A DNA stretch of 64,000 nt from assembly GCA_025210395.1 (NCBI GenBank), contig JAOARV010000026.1:1-64000 (forward strand). The letters are read 5' to 3'. Source of the DNA: Marinisporobacter sp. Lineage in GTDB: Bacteria > Bacillota > Clostridia > Peptostreptococcales > Thermotaleaceae. The notes beneath the pieces were generated by a model, which did not search any database, was not told where the DNA came from, and worked only from the letters and a program-made list of their open reading frames with translations. Numbering within the stretch: the stretch's first letter is position 1; the number at the start of each line of letters is the position of its first letter. The position numbers were made by a program, and so were the translations under genes. Shown piece by piece: positions 23,563-32,945 of the stretch.

Positions 23563-24777
23563 ATGAAAACAAAATGGAAATTAACAAAAAAGATCATATG
23601 TATGTCATTATTAGGAGCTATGACAATATGTGGTACAGTTGGTTGTGTGACGAATGAGAAAGAGGTTGTATTACTTGAAAATCAGCAAAAGGAGATTGAA
23701 GATGTTTTAGCCATAAAAAAAGTTGATAATATCCATAACTTTAGAGGGGTACGCTGGCTTGAAAATGGAAATATTTTAGGAATAAAAAATTTAGATTGTG
23801 CATATAAAGAAGCTCCTAACATTTGTATATACGATATGAAGACAGGAGAAATTAAAAATTTAAGTAAAAATAAAGATACGGGTGAGGTATGGTTATCTGT
23901 AGTAGATGTTACAAAAGATGAAAGATATCTATTCTATAAAAAGCTAAAGGGTTTTACTCCCTATGATAGAATATTAGATGTGTATATGATTGACTTAAAA
24001 ACTGGAGAAGAAAAGAAAATAGAAGAGGGAGTAATGGTTGCACGTATATATGTAGATGAAGAAAAAATCATGGCTTCAAAAGGGATGAAAGTATATATGT
24101 ATGATTTTGATGGAAATAAAAAAGAAATCAAGCTTCCAGAAGAGATGATTGAAAAAATGAAAGATTTTAGTAGCTTTAACTTTGAAGACGATCTAAAAAA
24201 ACGCGAGATGAGTAATGGAGGACCTTTTGATGAGAAAACGGTTAAAGAAATAAAAGAAATATATGAATATCACAAAAAAAATAATGGTATATGGAACATT
24301 CATAAAAAAGATGATGAAATTATTTTACAAACCTATAACTGGATTCCTTTTGCTTATAACTTAAAAACCAATGATTATAGAGAATTAACAGAGGAAGAAG
24401 TTAAAGAACTTCGCTTGCCTAGAAAAAATACGAAGAAGATAGCTAGAGTAGAAAAAAATCATGAAGGAGAAGAGGAACTTTGGGCATTAAATGAAAATGG
24501 AAAACATAAAAGACTGATTGCAAAAGGAAACTTCCATGGAAGAAGGATTACCATTTCACCAGATCATACGAAAGGGGTATATTGTATGAAGGGGAGAAAG
24601 GGAGAAAAAAATCTATTCATTTATGATTTTGAAACAGAAAAAAGTGTTAAAATTTTTCCGGAAATCATTGCAAATTCAGTTTGGAATGCTTCTTCAAATA
24701 AATTTTTTATGAGAGAGCCAATGCTTACAAAGGATAAAGAGGTAGAGTATATTACAAGTGTAGTAACATTAAATTAG
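23563..24777 (+). CDS. TolB-like propeller lipoprotein
   Basis: A 404-residue lipoprotein precursor with signal peptide and lipobox GTVGC (Cys at about 28). The body has repeated short strands of the form ICIYDMKTGEIKNL, VYMIDLKTGEEKKI, LFIYDFETEKSVKI, each preceded by a strand such as DERYLFYKK, as in TolB/WD-type propellers. GTAGGAGG precedes ATG 23563. It stands between the sigma operon and a two-component operon and may be a regulon member. The family resemblance is by repeat pattern only; I cannot give a precise family or a ligand. Confidence 0.7.
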   Translation: MKTKWKLTKKIICMSLLGAMTICGTVGCVTNEKEVVLLENQQKEIEDVLAIKKVDNIHNFRGVRWLENGNILGIKNLDCAYKEAPNICIYDMKTGEIKNLSKNKDTGEVWLSVVDVTKDERYLFYKKLKGFTPYDRILDVYMIDLKTGEEKKIEEGVMVARIYVDEEKIMASKGMKVYMYDFDGNKKEIKLPEEMIEKMKDFSSFNFEDDLKKREMSNGGPFDEKTVKEIKEIYEYHKKNNGIWNIHKKDDEIILQTYNWIPFAYNLKTNDYRELTEEEVKELRLPRKNTKKIARVEKNHEGEEELWALNENGKHKRLIAKGNFHGRRITISPDHTKGVYCMKGRKGEKNLFIYDFETEKSVKIFPEIIANSVWNASSNKFFMREPMLTKDKEVEYITSVVTLN

Positions 24778-24813
24778 CTTTATTTTTAACTTTAACTAAA
24801 GAATAATAGCTGT

Positions 24814-24851
24814 AACTATAAAAAAGAGCGACTATGCTCTTTTTTATAGTT
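24814..24851 (+). terminator. Terminator of the propeller lipoprotein gene
   Basis: AACTATAAAAAAGAGC pairs perfectly with GCTCTTTTTTATAGTT around a 6-nt loop. Confidence 0.85.
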
Positions 24852-25045
24852 TAAGAATTTATAAACGCTAGCATCTTTGAATAACTTATGATCAAAAAAT
24901 TAAATGATAAATTTCGTTGGAGAGATGAGCATATGAGATAGCATAATAGGAATCTTTTGTAGATGAAAATAAGGATAGAGATAAGAATATGTTAATACAT
25001 ACCTAATATATGTAAAGATATAGATAGGAAAAAGGAGATAAAAGG

Positions 25046-25750
25046 ATGGAAATAAAAATACTTATAGCAGATGATGAAGAAAATATTACAAATGCAATTG
25101 CTTATGCCCTAAAGCGTGAACAATATACTGTATATACAGCGTATGATGGGCAGGAGGCAATAGACAAAATACAAAAGTTTCATCCAGATATATTGATTTT
25201 AGATGTGATGATGCCAAAGCTGAGTGGGTATGATGTGTGCAGGAGAATAGGAGACAATATGAATATGGGCATTCTTATGCTGACAGCTAAAAATGATTTA
25301 GTAGATAAAGTATTAGGTTTAGAACTTGGAGCAGATGATTATGTAACGAAGCCCTTTGATTTAGTAGAGCTTCTTGCAAGAGTTAGATCCTTGAGTCGAA
25401 GAATAAAAAAAGGACAAAATAATATGGAAAAAAATCATGAGGATGAGGCGGTCCAGTTACATGAAATAAAAATAGGCCTAAAGGAAAGAGTCGTCTATAT
25501 AAAAGATCAGATCATAGATTTTAAACCAAAAGAATTTGATCTTTTAGCATTTTTGGTTAAAAATAAGGAGAAAACTTTTACAAGAGATGAAATATTGGAT
25601 CATGTTTGGGGGCAAGATTATTTTGGTGGAACAAGAACTATTGATATACATATTCAAAGAATTAGGAAAAAGCTTGGAAAATACAGTGGGATGATAAAGA
25701 CGATACCCAAAATTGGATATAAAGCTGTGGAGAAATCCTATGAAAACTAG
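25046..25750 (+). CDS. OmpR-family response regulator
   Basis: A 234-residue regulator: DDEE acidic pocket, Asp in ILILDVMMPKLSG, Lys in TKPFDLVEL, and a winged helix with FKPKEFDLLAFLV, DIHIQRIRKKLG and TIPKIGYKAVE. AAAAGGAGA precedes ATG 25046. The stop overlaps the kinase gene by 11 nt. Its target is not evident; the nearest genes downstream are a DMT transporter and a RelA/SpoT-type gene. Confidence 0.9.
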   Translation: MEIKILIADDEENITNAIAYALKREQYTVYTAYDGQEAIDKIQKFHPDILILDVMMPKLSGYDVCRRIGDNMNMGILMLTAKNDLVDKVLGLELGADDYVTKPFDLVELLARVRSLSRRIKKGQNNMEKNHEDEAVQLHEIKIGLKERVVYIKDQIIDFKPKEFDLLAFLVKNKEKTFTRDEILDHVWGQDYFGGTRTIDIHIQRIRKKLGKYSGMIKTIPKIGYKAVEKSYEN

Positions 25751-27215
25751 TATAAAAGTAAAATGGACTATATTTATTATTTTATTGCTCATTTTCAATC
25801 TTTTAATGATAAGTTTTTTCATGTTAAGAGGGATAGAGAAAAATCAAAGACAGTCCTATGAAGCACTTTTAAAGGATAATAGTAAAACGGCAAACCTTTA
25901 TATAAGGGAAAAATTTCTTTCCAGTGATGAGAAAGATTTTCAAAAGTTTTATGTTAAAAATGCAGAAAGTCTTGTCTTAGGCTTAGGGAGAATACTAGAT
26001 TTACCTATTGTTCTTTATGATATGAAAGGAAATGAGATAGGTAGTATACATAATGATGTAGGAGATGAAAAGAAGCTAAAAATTATGGAGGATGTTCTTC
26101 ATAATAAAATTGTATATGAAAAAAATGGACAAGAGATCGTATACTTAGCTCCTGTGTATGATTTTGAAAAACAAATGGGTGTATTAAGCTTTGAATATTA
26201 TACACAAAAAGAAAGAAATTTTTATGAAGAGATCAGAAAGCTTTTTTGGGAAGTAGGCATTGTTTCAATTTTTATGACTTATTTATTGGCACGTTTTTAT
26301 CTTTCCAAAATTGTAAACAATATATTCTGTCTTAAAAAATCTGTAAAAGAAATTGAAAGAGGAAATTATGAAGATGTAAGGGTTTTGGATGAGAAGGATG
26401 AGTTTGGTGACTTAAGTGGCGGGATCTATTTTATGTCCAACAAAATAAAAGAAAATATTCAGCAAATCAATGATGACAAAGAAAAGCTTCAGCTTGCAGT
26501 AGAAAAGCTTCAAAGCCTTGAAAAACAGCAAAAAGAATTCATAGGGAATATTACCCATGAATTTAAGACCCCTTTAACAGTAGTGAAAGCACAAATGGAT
26601 TTGATAAGCCTTTATAGAGATGATGAAGAGTTAGTTTGTAAATCGAAAGAAATAGCAGAAAAGGAGTTAAAAAGATTAGATAGTATGGTTGAAAACATCC
26701 TTCATTTATCTAGAATCGAAAAATATGATTTTGAATTAAAAAAAGAAAAAATTAATACGAAAAAGCTTCTTATGGATATATGTCATAGAATGTGTGGAAA
26801 AGCTTCTAAATTTCATATAAAGATGATACAAAAGCTAGAAGAAACTTATATTTTTATGGATGCTGAAAGCTTTATGCAGATTTTTATTAACCTCATAGAC
26901 AATGCAATCAAATACAATATCAATGGGGGAAAAATAGTTATAAGAAGCTATACTAAGGAGGATAAAAACTATATTGAAATAGAAGATACAGGGATTGGTA
27001 TCCCCCATGAGCATAGAAGAAAAATATTTGAGCCCTTCTATACGGTGGATAAAAACAGATCGAAAAAATTTTCGGGAACGGGATTGGGACTTTCTCTTGT
27101 CAATAAGCTTGTGAAAAGACAAAAGGGAGAGATCAGGCTTTTAGATGATCAAGAAGGCACTTGTTTTCAAGTAGTATTCCCTATTTATGATGAAAAAATC
27201 AGGAATGGATTTTGA
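25740..27215 (+). CDS. Sensor histidine kinase
   Basis: A 491-residue kinase with TM1 about 9-28, an extracytoplasmic domain of about 130 residues, TM2 about 165-185, a HAMP-like linker, H-box NITHEFKTPLTVV (note Thr-His-Glu-Phe), N-box LIDNAIKYN, and G-boxes DTGIGIP and GTGLGLSLVNKL. An upstream in-frame start exists at 25713, but GGAGAAATCCT positions ATG 25740, which overlaps the regulator gene by 11 nt. It is a standard Clostridial envelope-sensing kinase with an unknown signal. Confidence 0.9.
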   Translation: MKTSIKVKWTIFIILLLIFNLLMISFFMLRGIEKNQRQSYEALLKDNSKTANLYIREKFLSSDEKDFQKFYVKNAESLVLGLGRILDLPIVLYDMKGNEIGSIHNDVGDEKKLKIMEDVLHNKIVYEKNGQEIVYLAPVYDFEKQMGVLSFEYYTQKERNFYEEIRKLFWEVGIVSIFMTYLLARFYLSKIVNNIFCLKKSVKEIERGNYEDVRVLDEKDEFGDLSGGIYFMSNKIKENIQQINDDKEKLQLAVEKLQSLEKQQKEFIGNITHEFKTPLTVVKAQMDLISLYRDDEELVCKSKEIAEKELKRLDSMVENILHLSRIEKYDFELKKEKINTKKLLMDICHRMCGKASKFHIKMIQKLEETYIFMDAESFMQIFINLIDNAIKYNINGGKIVIRSYTKEDKNYIEIEDTGIGIPHEHRRKIFEPFYTVDKNRSKKFSGTGLGLSLVNKLVKRQKGEIRLLDDQEGTCFQVVFPIYDEKIRNGF

Positions 27216-27355
27216 GAATCACAAGAATAAGTACAAGGGAATGGATATATTATTTTATATAAAATGAAATACCCTATATTTACAAGAATACTGTATAATA
27301 ATGAAAGAGTAAAAAAATAGCTATTAATAAAAATATATACGAGGAGGGATGATTG

Positions 27356-28243
27356 ATGAAAAAAGGAAAGGCAGAAATAATCATGATAGTAATTGTAGCC
27401 ATGTGGGGGTTATCTTTTAGCTTAACCAAGCCAATACTAAAGAATATTGAAGTATTTAATTTTATGGCCCTTCGATTCTTAATCGGTGGAGGTGTGTTAT
27501 GCGGCATACTTCTTCTGTTGGGAAAACTTAAAGTTAAACGTGAACAATTGATAGGAGGAATGATTACAGGAGCAGTTTTGTTTTTATCATTTATATTTCA
27601 TACTATTGGATTAAAATATACAACTGTTGCTAAAAATGCATTTATCGTTGGGAGTAGTGTTGTATTTGTGCCTTTTATTGCAACGTATATCAGAAAGCAA
27701 AAACAGCCTATATTTGTTTGGATAGGTACTTATTTGGCTATATTGGGTCTTGCATTAGTTACCTTAGAAGGGAAGCAAGGGGGAATCAACTTTGGGGATG
27801 TGATGACTTTAGTTGGATCTATTATTATGGCATACTATGTTATTTTAGTTGAAGAATATGTTACAAAATATGATGCAACGGTTATTGCAGCTATTCAAAT
27901 TAGTGTTGTTGGAATACTGAGTTTAATAGCTTCTTTGGTGATAGAAGAACCAACCATGGATTTGTCATCAGAGGGATGGAAAGGAATGTTATTCTTAGGA
28001 ATTGTTTGTACGTCCTTAGCATATTTAATGGCTAATATAGCTCAAAAATATGTTCCAGCTACAAGCATGGCACTGATTTATACACTAGAGCCTATTTTTG
28101 CAGCTTTATTTGGATGGCTTTTCCTGTCAGAAAGGATAGGAATCCAAGCAGTAATTGGTGCGATTCTTATTGTCATCAGTGTAGCAATGCCAAATATGGA
28201 TGTATTCATTAAGAGAAAAAGGGATCATGTTCAAACAGAATAA
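27356..28243 (+). CDS. EamA/DMT family transporter
   Basis: A 295-residue protein of ten predicted membrane helices in two EamA repeats. The first holds IVAMWGLSFSLTKPIL and FMALRFLIGG. The second holds a conserved TLEPIFAALFGWLFLSERIG, the hallmark of the drug/metabolite transporter superfamily. GAGGAGGG (27341-27348) sets ATG 27356 rather than TTG 27353. Members export amino acids, nucleosides or drugs; this one cannot be assigned. It is transcribed alone. Confidence 0.88.
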   Translation: MKKGKAEIIMIVIVAMWGLSFSLTKPILKNIEVFNFMALRFLIGGGVLCGILLLLGKLKVKREQLIGGMITGAVLFLSFIFHTIGLKYTTVAKNAFIVGSSVVFVPFIATYIRKQKQPIFVWIGTYLAILGLALVTLEGKQGGINFGDVMTLVGSIIMAYYVILVEEYVTKYDATVIAAIQISVVGILSLIASLVIEEPTMDLSSEGWKGMLFLGIVCTSLAYLMANIAQKYVPATSMALIYTLEPIFAALFGWLFLSERIGIQAVIGAILIVISVAMPNMDVFIKRKRDHVQTE

Positions 28244-28649
28244 GAAGATAAGGTTCATGTTAATAGGATGATGGTTCTTTATTTGAAGAAATAAATATTT
28301 TTAATGAAAAAATAGAGTAACGCTTGCATCTATTAGGAGTCTCCATTAGGGGGCTTTTTTTTGAAGAAATTTGTTTTTTCTCTATTTTTCAATTTTATTT
28401 TTGTTTAAAGAAGTAGCTGTGGTAAAATTAAGAGTAGTTAGAAAATAATTGTTATTGTGTCTATAAATGAAAAAAATGTATATTTTTATATATTCCTATA
28501 GATAAGCAAATTGGACATTAAAATGATAAAGAGAAAAATTGATCTTTAAGACTTTTGAAGCATTCATCATAAAATGAAAATGTTGAAATTGTTTACCTAT
28601 AATAAAAGAAGTATTTTTAACAAGTTCAAGTTTGTAAGGGGGAGAAACA
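28244..28649. other. Gene-free stretch between DMT and RelA/SpoT-type genes
   Basis: About 400 bp with one clear terminator (28338-28362) and an AT-rich leader containing TATAAT at 28598-28603, which may be the -10 of the RelA/SpoT-type gene. Its -35 is poor. I see no coding frame or known riboswitch. Confidence 0.5.
28338..28362 (+). terminator. Short intrinsic terminator
   Basis: AGTCTCC pairs with GGGGGCT (two G-U pairs) and is followed by eight T. Confidence 0.65.
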
Positions 28650-29768
28650 ATGGGTTTAATGTCAAAAGAAGAATTTTTTAAAAAATATGATAGCATAGAA
28701 GAAGAAAAGTTTGATAAAATTTCATTGAATTGGGAAATAATAGAAGAAATTTATGAGGATTATATAGGGAAGATCAAAGATTTAGAAGTGATTGCTATAA
28801 ATATTACTAATTTATTAATGGAAGTAGATAAAGTACACTCTATAAGAAAAAGAGTGAAGGACCCAGAGCATTTGATTGAGAAGATCATAAGAAAGAGCAT
28901 TAAAAAACCAAGGTTAAAGATTAATGTAAACAATTATTCTAAAATCATAACAGATTTGATTGGCATAAGAATTCTTCATTTATTTAAAGAAGATTGGGTG
29001 CCTATCCATGAAAAAATAATGAAAACATGGAATCTTAATGAAAAACCTCAAGCCAATATCCGCAAGGGGGATCGAGAAATTGTTTTCAAAGAAAATCATT
29101 GTGATATTAAAGAGCATAAGTATGGCTATCGTTCTGTTCATTATTTGATTAAGCATCCTTTCACAAAAGATGAAGAAAAAATCGTTGAAATTCAAGTAAG
29201 AACCCTTTTTGAAGAAGCATGGAGTGAGATTGATCATCAAATCAGATATCCATATGATATTGATAACCCTATTCTTGCAGGATATTTGGTTATGTTTAAT
29301 GGATTAGCTGGAAGTGCTGATGAAATGGGAGGGTTTATAAAGCTTTTAAAACAAGAGCTAGATTATAAGGATCAAGCAATAGAAGAAAGAGATACGGTTA
29401 TAAAAGAGTTGCAAGAGCAGATTAATCTTTCAAAATTAGATGAGCATGAAAAAGAACAAATCAATTTAAGATTAGTAAAATTAACAGAAAAAGAGCCAGA
29501 AAGAACGCCAGTAATTTTAAATGAATGGAATATAAATTCTTCCTTAGCAGAATCCATGGCTAAAATATCTTCTATTAGTAGCTTTGTAAAAAACCATTCA
29601 GGATTACAGGAATCTATTTCAAAGATAACAGATAGCTTAAAACCAGACTTGATGGAGTACAAATCTGCATTATCAAAGGTAGCAGATTCTATTAAGGAAA
29701 GACACTTAATCTCTGAGATCAAATCTGAAATTGGCTATAATCTAGAAAATGTAAAAAAAATAGAATAG
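28650..29768 (+). CDS. RelA/SpoT-domain alarmone synthetase-like protein
   Basis: A 372-residue protein. Residues about 60-200 form a nucleotidyltransferase of the RelA/SpoT synthetase type: IRKRVKDPEHLIEKI, ITDLIGIRILHLF, YGYRSVHYLI and VEIQVRTLFEEAWSEIDH. These contain the expected catalytic Asp and Glu and the RT motif. There is no HD hydrolase domain, TGS or ACT domain, so it is not a bifunctional Rel. The C-terminal 170 residues hold a coiled coil (ERDTVIKELQEQINL) and a helical tail. It would make (p)ppGpp, or act as a toxic synthetase like toxSAS proteins; no antitoxin gene is adjacent. AAGGGGGAG precedes ATG 28650. Confidence 0.85.
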   Translation: MGLMSKEEFFKKYDSIEEEKFDKISLNWEIIEEIYEDYIGKIKDLEVIAINITNLLMEVDKVHSIRKRVKDPEHLIEKIIRKSIKKPRLKINVNNYSKIITDLIGIRILHLFKEDWVPIHEKIMKTWNLNEKPQANIRKGDREIVFKENHCDIKEHKYGYRSVHYLIKHPFTKDEEKIVEIQVRTLFEEAWSEIDHQIRYPYDIDNPILAGYLVMFNGLAGSADEMGGFIKLLKQELDYKDQAIEERDTVIKELQEQINLSKLDEHEKEQINLRLVKLTEKEPERTPVILNEWNINSSLAESMAKISSISSFVKNHSGLQESISKITDSLKPDLMEYKSALSKVADSIKERHLISEIKSEIGYNLENVKKIE

Positions 29769-29796
29769 AGCATATAAAAGCTATAAGGATGAAAAC

Positions 29797-29845
29797 ATCC
29801 CCTATGAATGAGACGATTAAAAAGTCTATTCAGGGGATTTTTATT
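29797..29845 (+). terminator. Terminator of the RelA/SpoT-type gene
   Basis: ATCCCCTATGAATGAGAC pairs with GTCTATTCAGGGGAT and is followed by TTTTTATTTT. Confidence 0.8.
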
Positions 29846-29973
29846 TTAAACGATAAAGATTTATGATTGTTTTATTTTTCTTAAGAAATCTGTAAGAATT
29901 ATAGTAGGATAATTTTAGAAAATATATGCTAATATAGCTATATGAGATATCTCAAAAGGTATGGGAGTGAAAT

Positions 29974-30666
29974 ATGCATATGTATAATATATTGGTTGTT
30001 GATGATGAAAAAGAAATAACAGATGCCATAGGAGTTTATTTAAAAAATCAAAACTATCATGTTTTTAAGGCATATGATGGGGAAGAAGCCTTAAAAATTT
30101 TTGAAAGAGAAGAAATTCATTTGGTTCTTATGGACATTATGATGCCAAAGCTAGATGGTACAAGTGCCACCATCAAAATAAGAGAAAAAAGTACTGTACC
30201 TATTATCATGCTTTCTGCAAAGTCTGAGGATATGGATAAAATATGGGGACTTAATATTGGTGCGGATGATTATATCACTAAGCCCTTTAATCCAATGGAG
30301 CTACTGGCAAGGATTAATTCTAATCTTAGAAGATATACTAGCTATTCAAATACGAAAGAAGTAAGAGAGCGTATGATCAAAATAGGTGGTATTGAGTTAA
30401 ATGATGAATGCAAAGAGGTATTAGTAGATGGAGAAGGGGTAAAGGTGACTCCCCTTGAATATAAGATTCTTTATTTACTGATGAATCATCCTAATCGAGT
30501 ATTTTCTATAGAAGAAATATATGAAAAGGTATGGAAGGAACCAGCCTATAATCCTGATACGGTGACTGTTCACATAAGGAGGATCCGAGAAAAAATTGAA
30601 ATCAATCCGAAGGAACCAAAATATTTAAAGGTGGTGTGGGGAATTGGATACAAATTTGAACAATGA
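29974..30666 (+). CDS. OmpR-family response regulator
   Basis: A 230-residue regulator: DDEKE pocket, Asp in LVLMDIMMPKLDG, Lys in TKPFNPMEL, and a winged helix with VTPLEYKILYLLM, TVHIRRIREKIE and VVWGIGYKFE. GGGAGTGA precedes ATG 29974; ATG 29980 is an equally spaced alternative. It resembles VanR-type regulators in wording (MLSAKSEDMDKIWGLNIGADDYI). The kinase start lies inside its 3' end. Confidence 0.9.
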   Translation: MHMYNILVVDDEKEITDAIGVYLKNQNYHVFKAYDGEEALKIFEREEIHLVLMDIMMPKLDGTSATIKIREKSTVPIIMLSAKSEDMDKIWGLNIGADDYITKPFNPMELLARINSNLRRYTSYSNTKEVRERMIKIGGIELNDECKEVLVDGEGVKVTPLEYKILYLLMNHPNRVFSIEEIYEKVWKEPAYNPDTVTVHIRRIREKIEINPKEPKYLKVVWGIGYKFEQ

Positions 30667-32782
30667 TTTAAAGGATGATAAAGATGAAAAGAAGAACATG
30701 AAAAAAGCAAGAAAGCAAAATAAGTTTAGGGCTTCAGCTTTTGTGACGATCTTAATGATTTTTATATTTGCAGTTGTCTCTGTAGGAAGCTATTTACCTA
30801 CAAAGGATTTGTTATTTTCTGAAAAGAATATTACAAAGACTTATATAGAAGGAGATCATTTTAATTATAGATTGGCACGATTAACAAGGTATTTAGAAAG
30901 AGTAGTGGTTGAAGGAAATGATGAAGATCCATATGAATATGCTAATATAGACAGTATTAAATATTATATAAGCAATAAGGATAAAACCATTAGCAAAAGT
31001 AATATAAAGGATATAGATGAGGTACAGGGTATCAATGAAGAAGTTGTTAATGAAGAACGTGAAATTAGTAAAAATAATATAAGAGGTACTATAGAAAGTA
31101 AATTAGAACAGCTTATGAATAAGAGTATGTTTTATATGCATATAAAAACAGATGATAAGGGAAATATTCAGATAGAGCAGATATCAGATAAAAAATTTGA
31201 TCAATATGAATTTAAAAATACATTAAATTCTATCAATAAAAGTCTAGAAGCATATGCAAACCTAGAGATTATTTATATGATTCCATATGACTTAAAGTCT
31301 CCGGTAAACTTTCATAACTATCAAGATGCTTTTACAAGAGATATACAAGAATTTTATATGAAATTTTATATAATGATTATAGTAGCAATAGGGATTGTGG
31401 GGGTATTGATTTTAAGCATTGTAGCTTTTTGTATCCCTTATGAAAGACAAAAGAAAATATCTATTTGTAGTCTCTATAATAAAATGCCTTTAGAGATCAA
31501 GGGTTTTATATGGCTGGGATTAGTTGGATTTGTAGGCGTTACACCACTTGTTGAAGAATTTAGTTATGGAATCTATCAACCCTTTGATTTTTTGCATACG
31601 ATTTATTATGCTGACGAATATTTTTATATAATAGGAATTCCCATAACTTTTATATTTTATCTATTTATTTATTTAAGTATTGTCTATATAAAATATATTT
31701 ATCATACAGGCTTTAAAAAAGGATTGATTGAAAATAGTATTGTAGGGAAAATATATTTTTATATTACAATAGAAATGAAAAAAATGTTTAAAGAAATGAT
31801 AGAGCTGGATACGAAAAAAAGTATTAATAAAAAAATTGGAGTGGTATTAGGTTTTATAGCATGGATGGTGATACTTTTTGGACCTTGGGGATTTGCTTTA
31901 GGTGCATTCTGTGTTATGTTCTTATATCATTGTTTTAGTAATCTTAGGATTAAAGTAAAAGCTTTAAATGATGCAACGAGTAAACTAGCTAAAGGAGATT
32001 TTAATATAGATTTTGAAGAAGATATGGGTATTTTTACTTCAATCTGTGAAAATTTAAATAATATTAAGGATGGCTTTAAAGTAGCTATTGATGAAGAGAT
32101 AAAAAGTCAGCAGATGAAAACAGAGCTTATATCAAATGTTTCACATGATTTAAAAACGCCTCTTACTTCTATTATTACCTATGTGGACCTACTAAAGAAA
32201 GAAGCTATTCAAAATGAAACACAAAAGGAATATATTGATGTTTTAGATAGAAAAGCTAAAAGGTTAAAGGTGCTGATAGAAGATTTATTTGAGGCAAGTA
32301 AAGCAAGCAGTGGAAATATTGACCTTCACTTAGAAAAGGTAGATGTGATCGCTTTATTTCGCCAAACATTAGGAGAATTAGAAGAAAAAATCAATCAAAG
32401 TACCCTTCAAATGAAAATGAATTTACCAGAAAATAAGGTGATCTGCCAGTTAGATGGACGAAGAACCTATCGAGTTTTTGAAAATATCATGAGCAATATT
32501 CTAAAATATGCTATGCCTCATTCAAGAGTTTATATAGATGCTTTAGAAGATGAAAAAGAGATCAGCTTTACATTCAAAAATATTTCAGGTTATGAAATGA
32601 ATTTTGATATAAGTCAAATTACAGAACGTTTTACAAGGGGAGATAAATCTAGAAATACAGAAGGGTCAGGACTAGGGCTTGCAATTACTAAAAGCTTAAT
32701 AGAACTTCAAAAGGGAAGCTTAAATATTACCATAGATGGAGATTTGTTTAAGGTGATTGTGACCTTTCCTAAAGGAGAATAG
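30644..32782 (+). CDS. Large multi-TM sensor histidine kinase
   Basis: Up to 712 residues. TM1 (about 33-55) is followed by an extracytoplasmic region of about 180 residues, then some five further membrane helices between about 240 and 430 (one rich in aromatics, YYADEYFYIIGIPITFIFY). A HAMP-like linker leads to H-box NVSHDLKTPLTSI, a weak N-box IMSNILKYA and G-box GSGLGLAITKSL; the usual DxGxG box is degenerate (FKNISG). The start is uncertain: TTG 30644 gives a 22-nt overlap with the regulator, and ATG 30698 is the first ATG. The multi-helix input module resembles VanS-like kinases of Clostridia that respond to wall or lipid cues. Confidence 0.85.
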   Translation: MDTNLNNDLKDDKDEKKNMKKARKQNKFRASAFVTILMIFIFAVVSVGSYLPTKDLLFSEKNITKTYIEGDHFNYRLARLTRYLERVVVEGNDEDPYEYANIDSIKYYISNKDKTISKSNIKDIDEVQGINEEVVNEEREISKNNIRGTIESKLEQLMNKSMFYMHIKTDDKGNIQIEQISDKKFDQYEFKNTLNSINKSLEAYANLEIIYMIPYDLKSPVNFHNYQDAFTRDIQEFYMKFYIMIIVAIGIVGVLILSIVAFCIPYERQKKISICSLYNKMPLEIKGFIWLGLVGFVGVTPLVEEFSYGIYQPFDFLHTIYYADEYFYIIGIPITFIFYLFIYLSIVYIKYIYHTGFKKGLIENSIVGKIYFYITIEMKKMFKEMIELDTKKSINKKIGVVLGFIAWMVILFGPWGFALGAFCVMFLYHCFSNLRIKVKALNDATSKLAKGDFNIDFEEDMGIFTSICENLNNIKDGFKVAIDEEIKSQQMKTELISNVSHDLKTPLTSIITYVDLLKKEAIQNETQKEYIDVLDRKAKRLKVLIEDLFEASKASSGNIDLHLEKVDVIALFRQTLGELEEKINQSTLQMKMNLPENKVICQLDGRRTYRVFENIMSNILKYAMPHSRVYIDALEDEKEISFTFKNISGYEMNFDISQITERFTRGDKSRNTEGSGLGLAITKSLIELQKGSLNITIDGDLFKVIVTFPKGE

Positions 32783-32796
32783 ATAGAAATAGATAG

Positions 32797-32835
32797 AAAA
32801 TAAAGGGGACACAAGGGGTGTTCCCTTTATTTTTA
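32797..32835 (+). terminator. Terminator of the two-component operon
   Basis: AAATAAAGGGGAC pairs with GTTCCCTTTATTT followed by T residues. Confidence 0.8.
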
Positions 32836-32880
32836 TAAAATTTAAAGGGAAAATAGATTTGTGCTCTCGATTCAAAATAA

Positions 32881-32910
32881 TTGATTGATGCTATTGGTAC
32901 ATGGTACAAT
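32881..32910 (+). promoter_or_regulatory. Promoter of the MFS gene
   Basis: TTGATT (32881-32886) and TACAAT (32905-32910) are 18 bp apart, with a TG extension before the -10. Confidence 0.5.
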
Positions 32911-32945
32911 GTGATAATAAAATTTGAATAGTTGAGGTGCTGATT

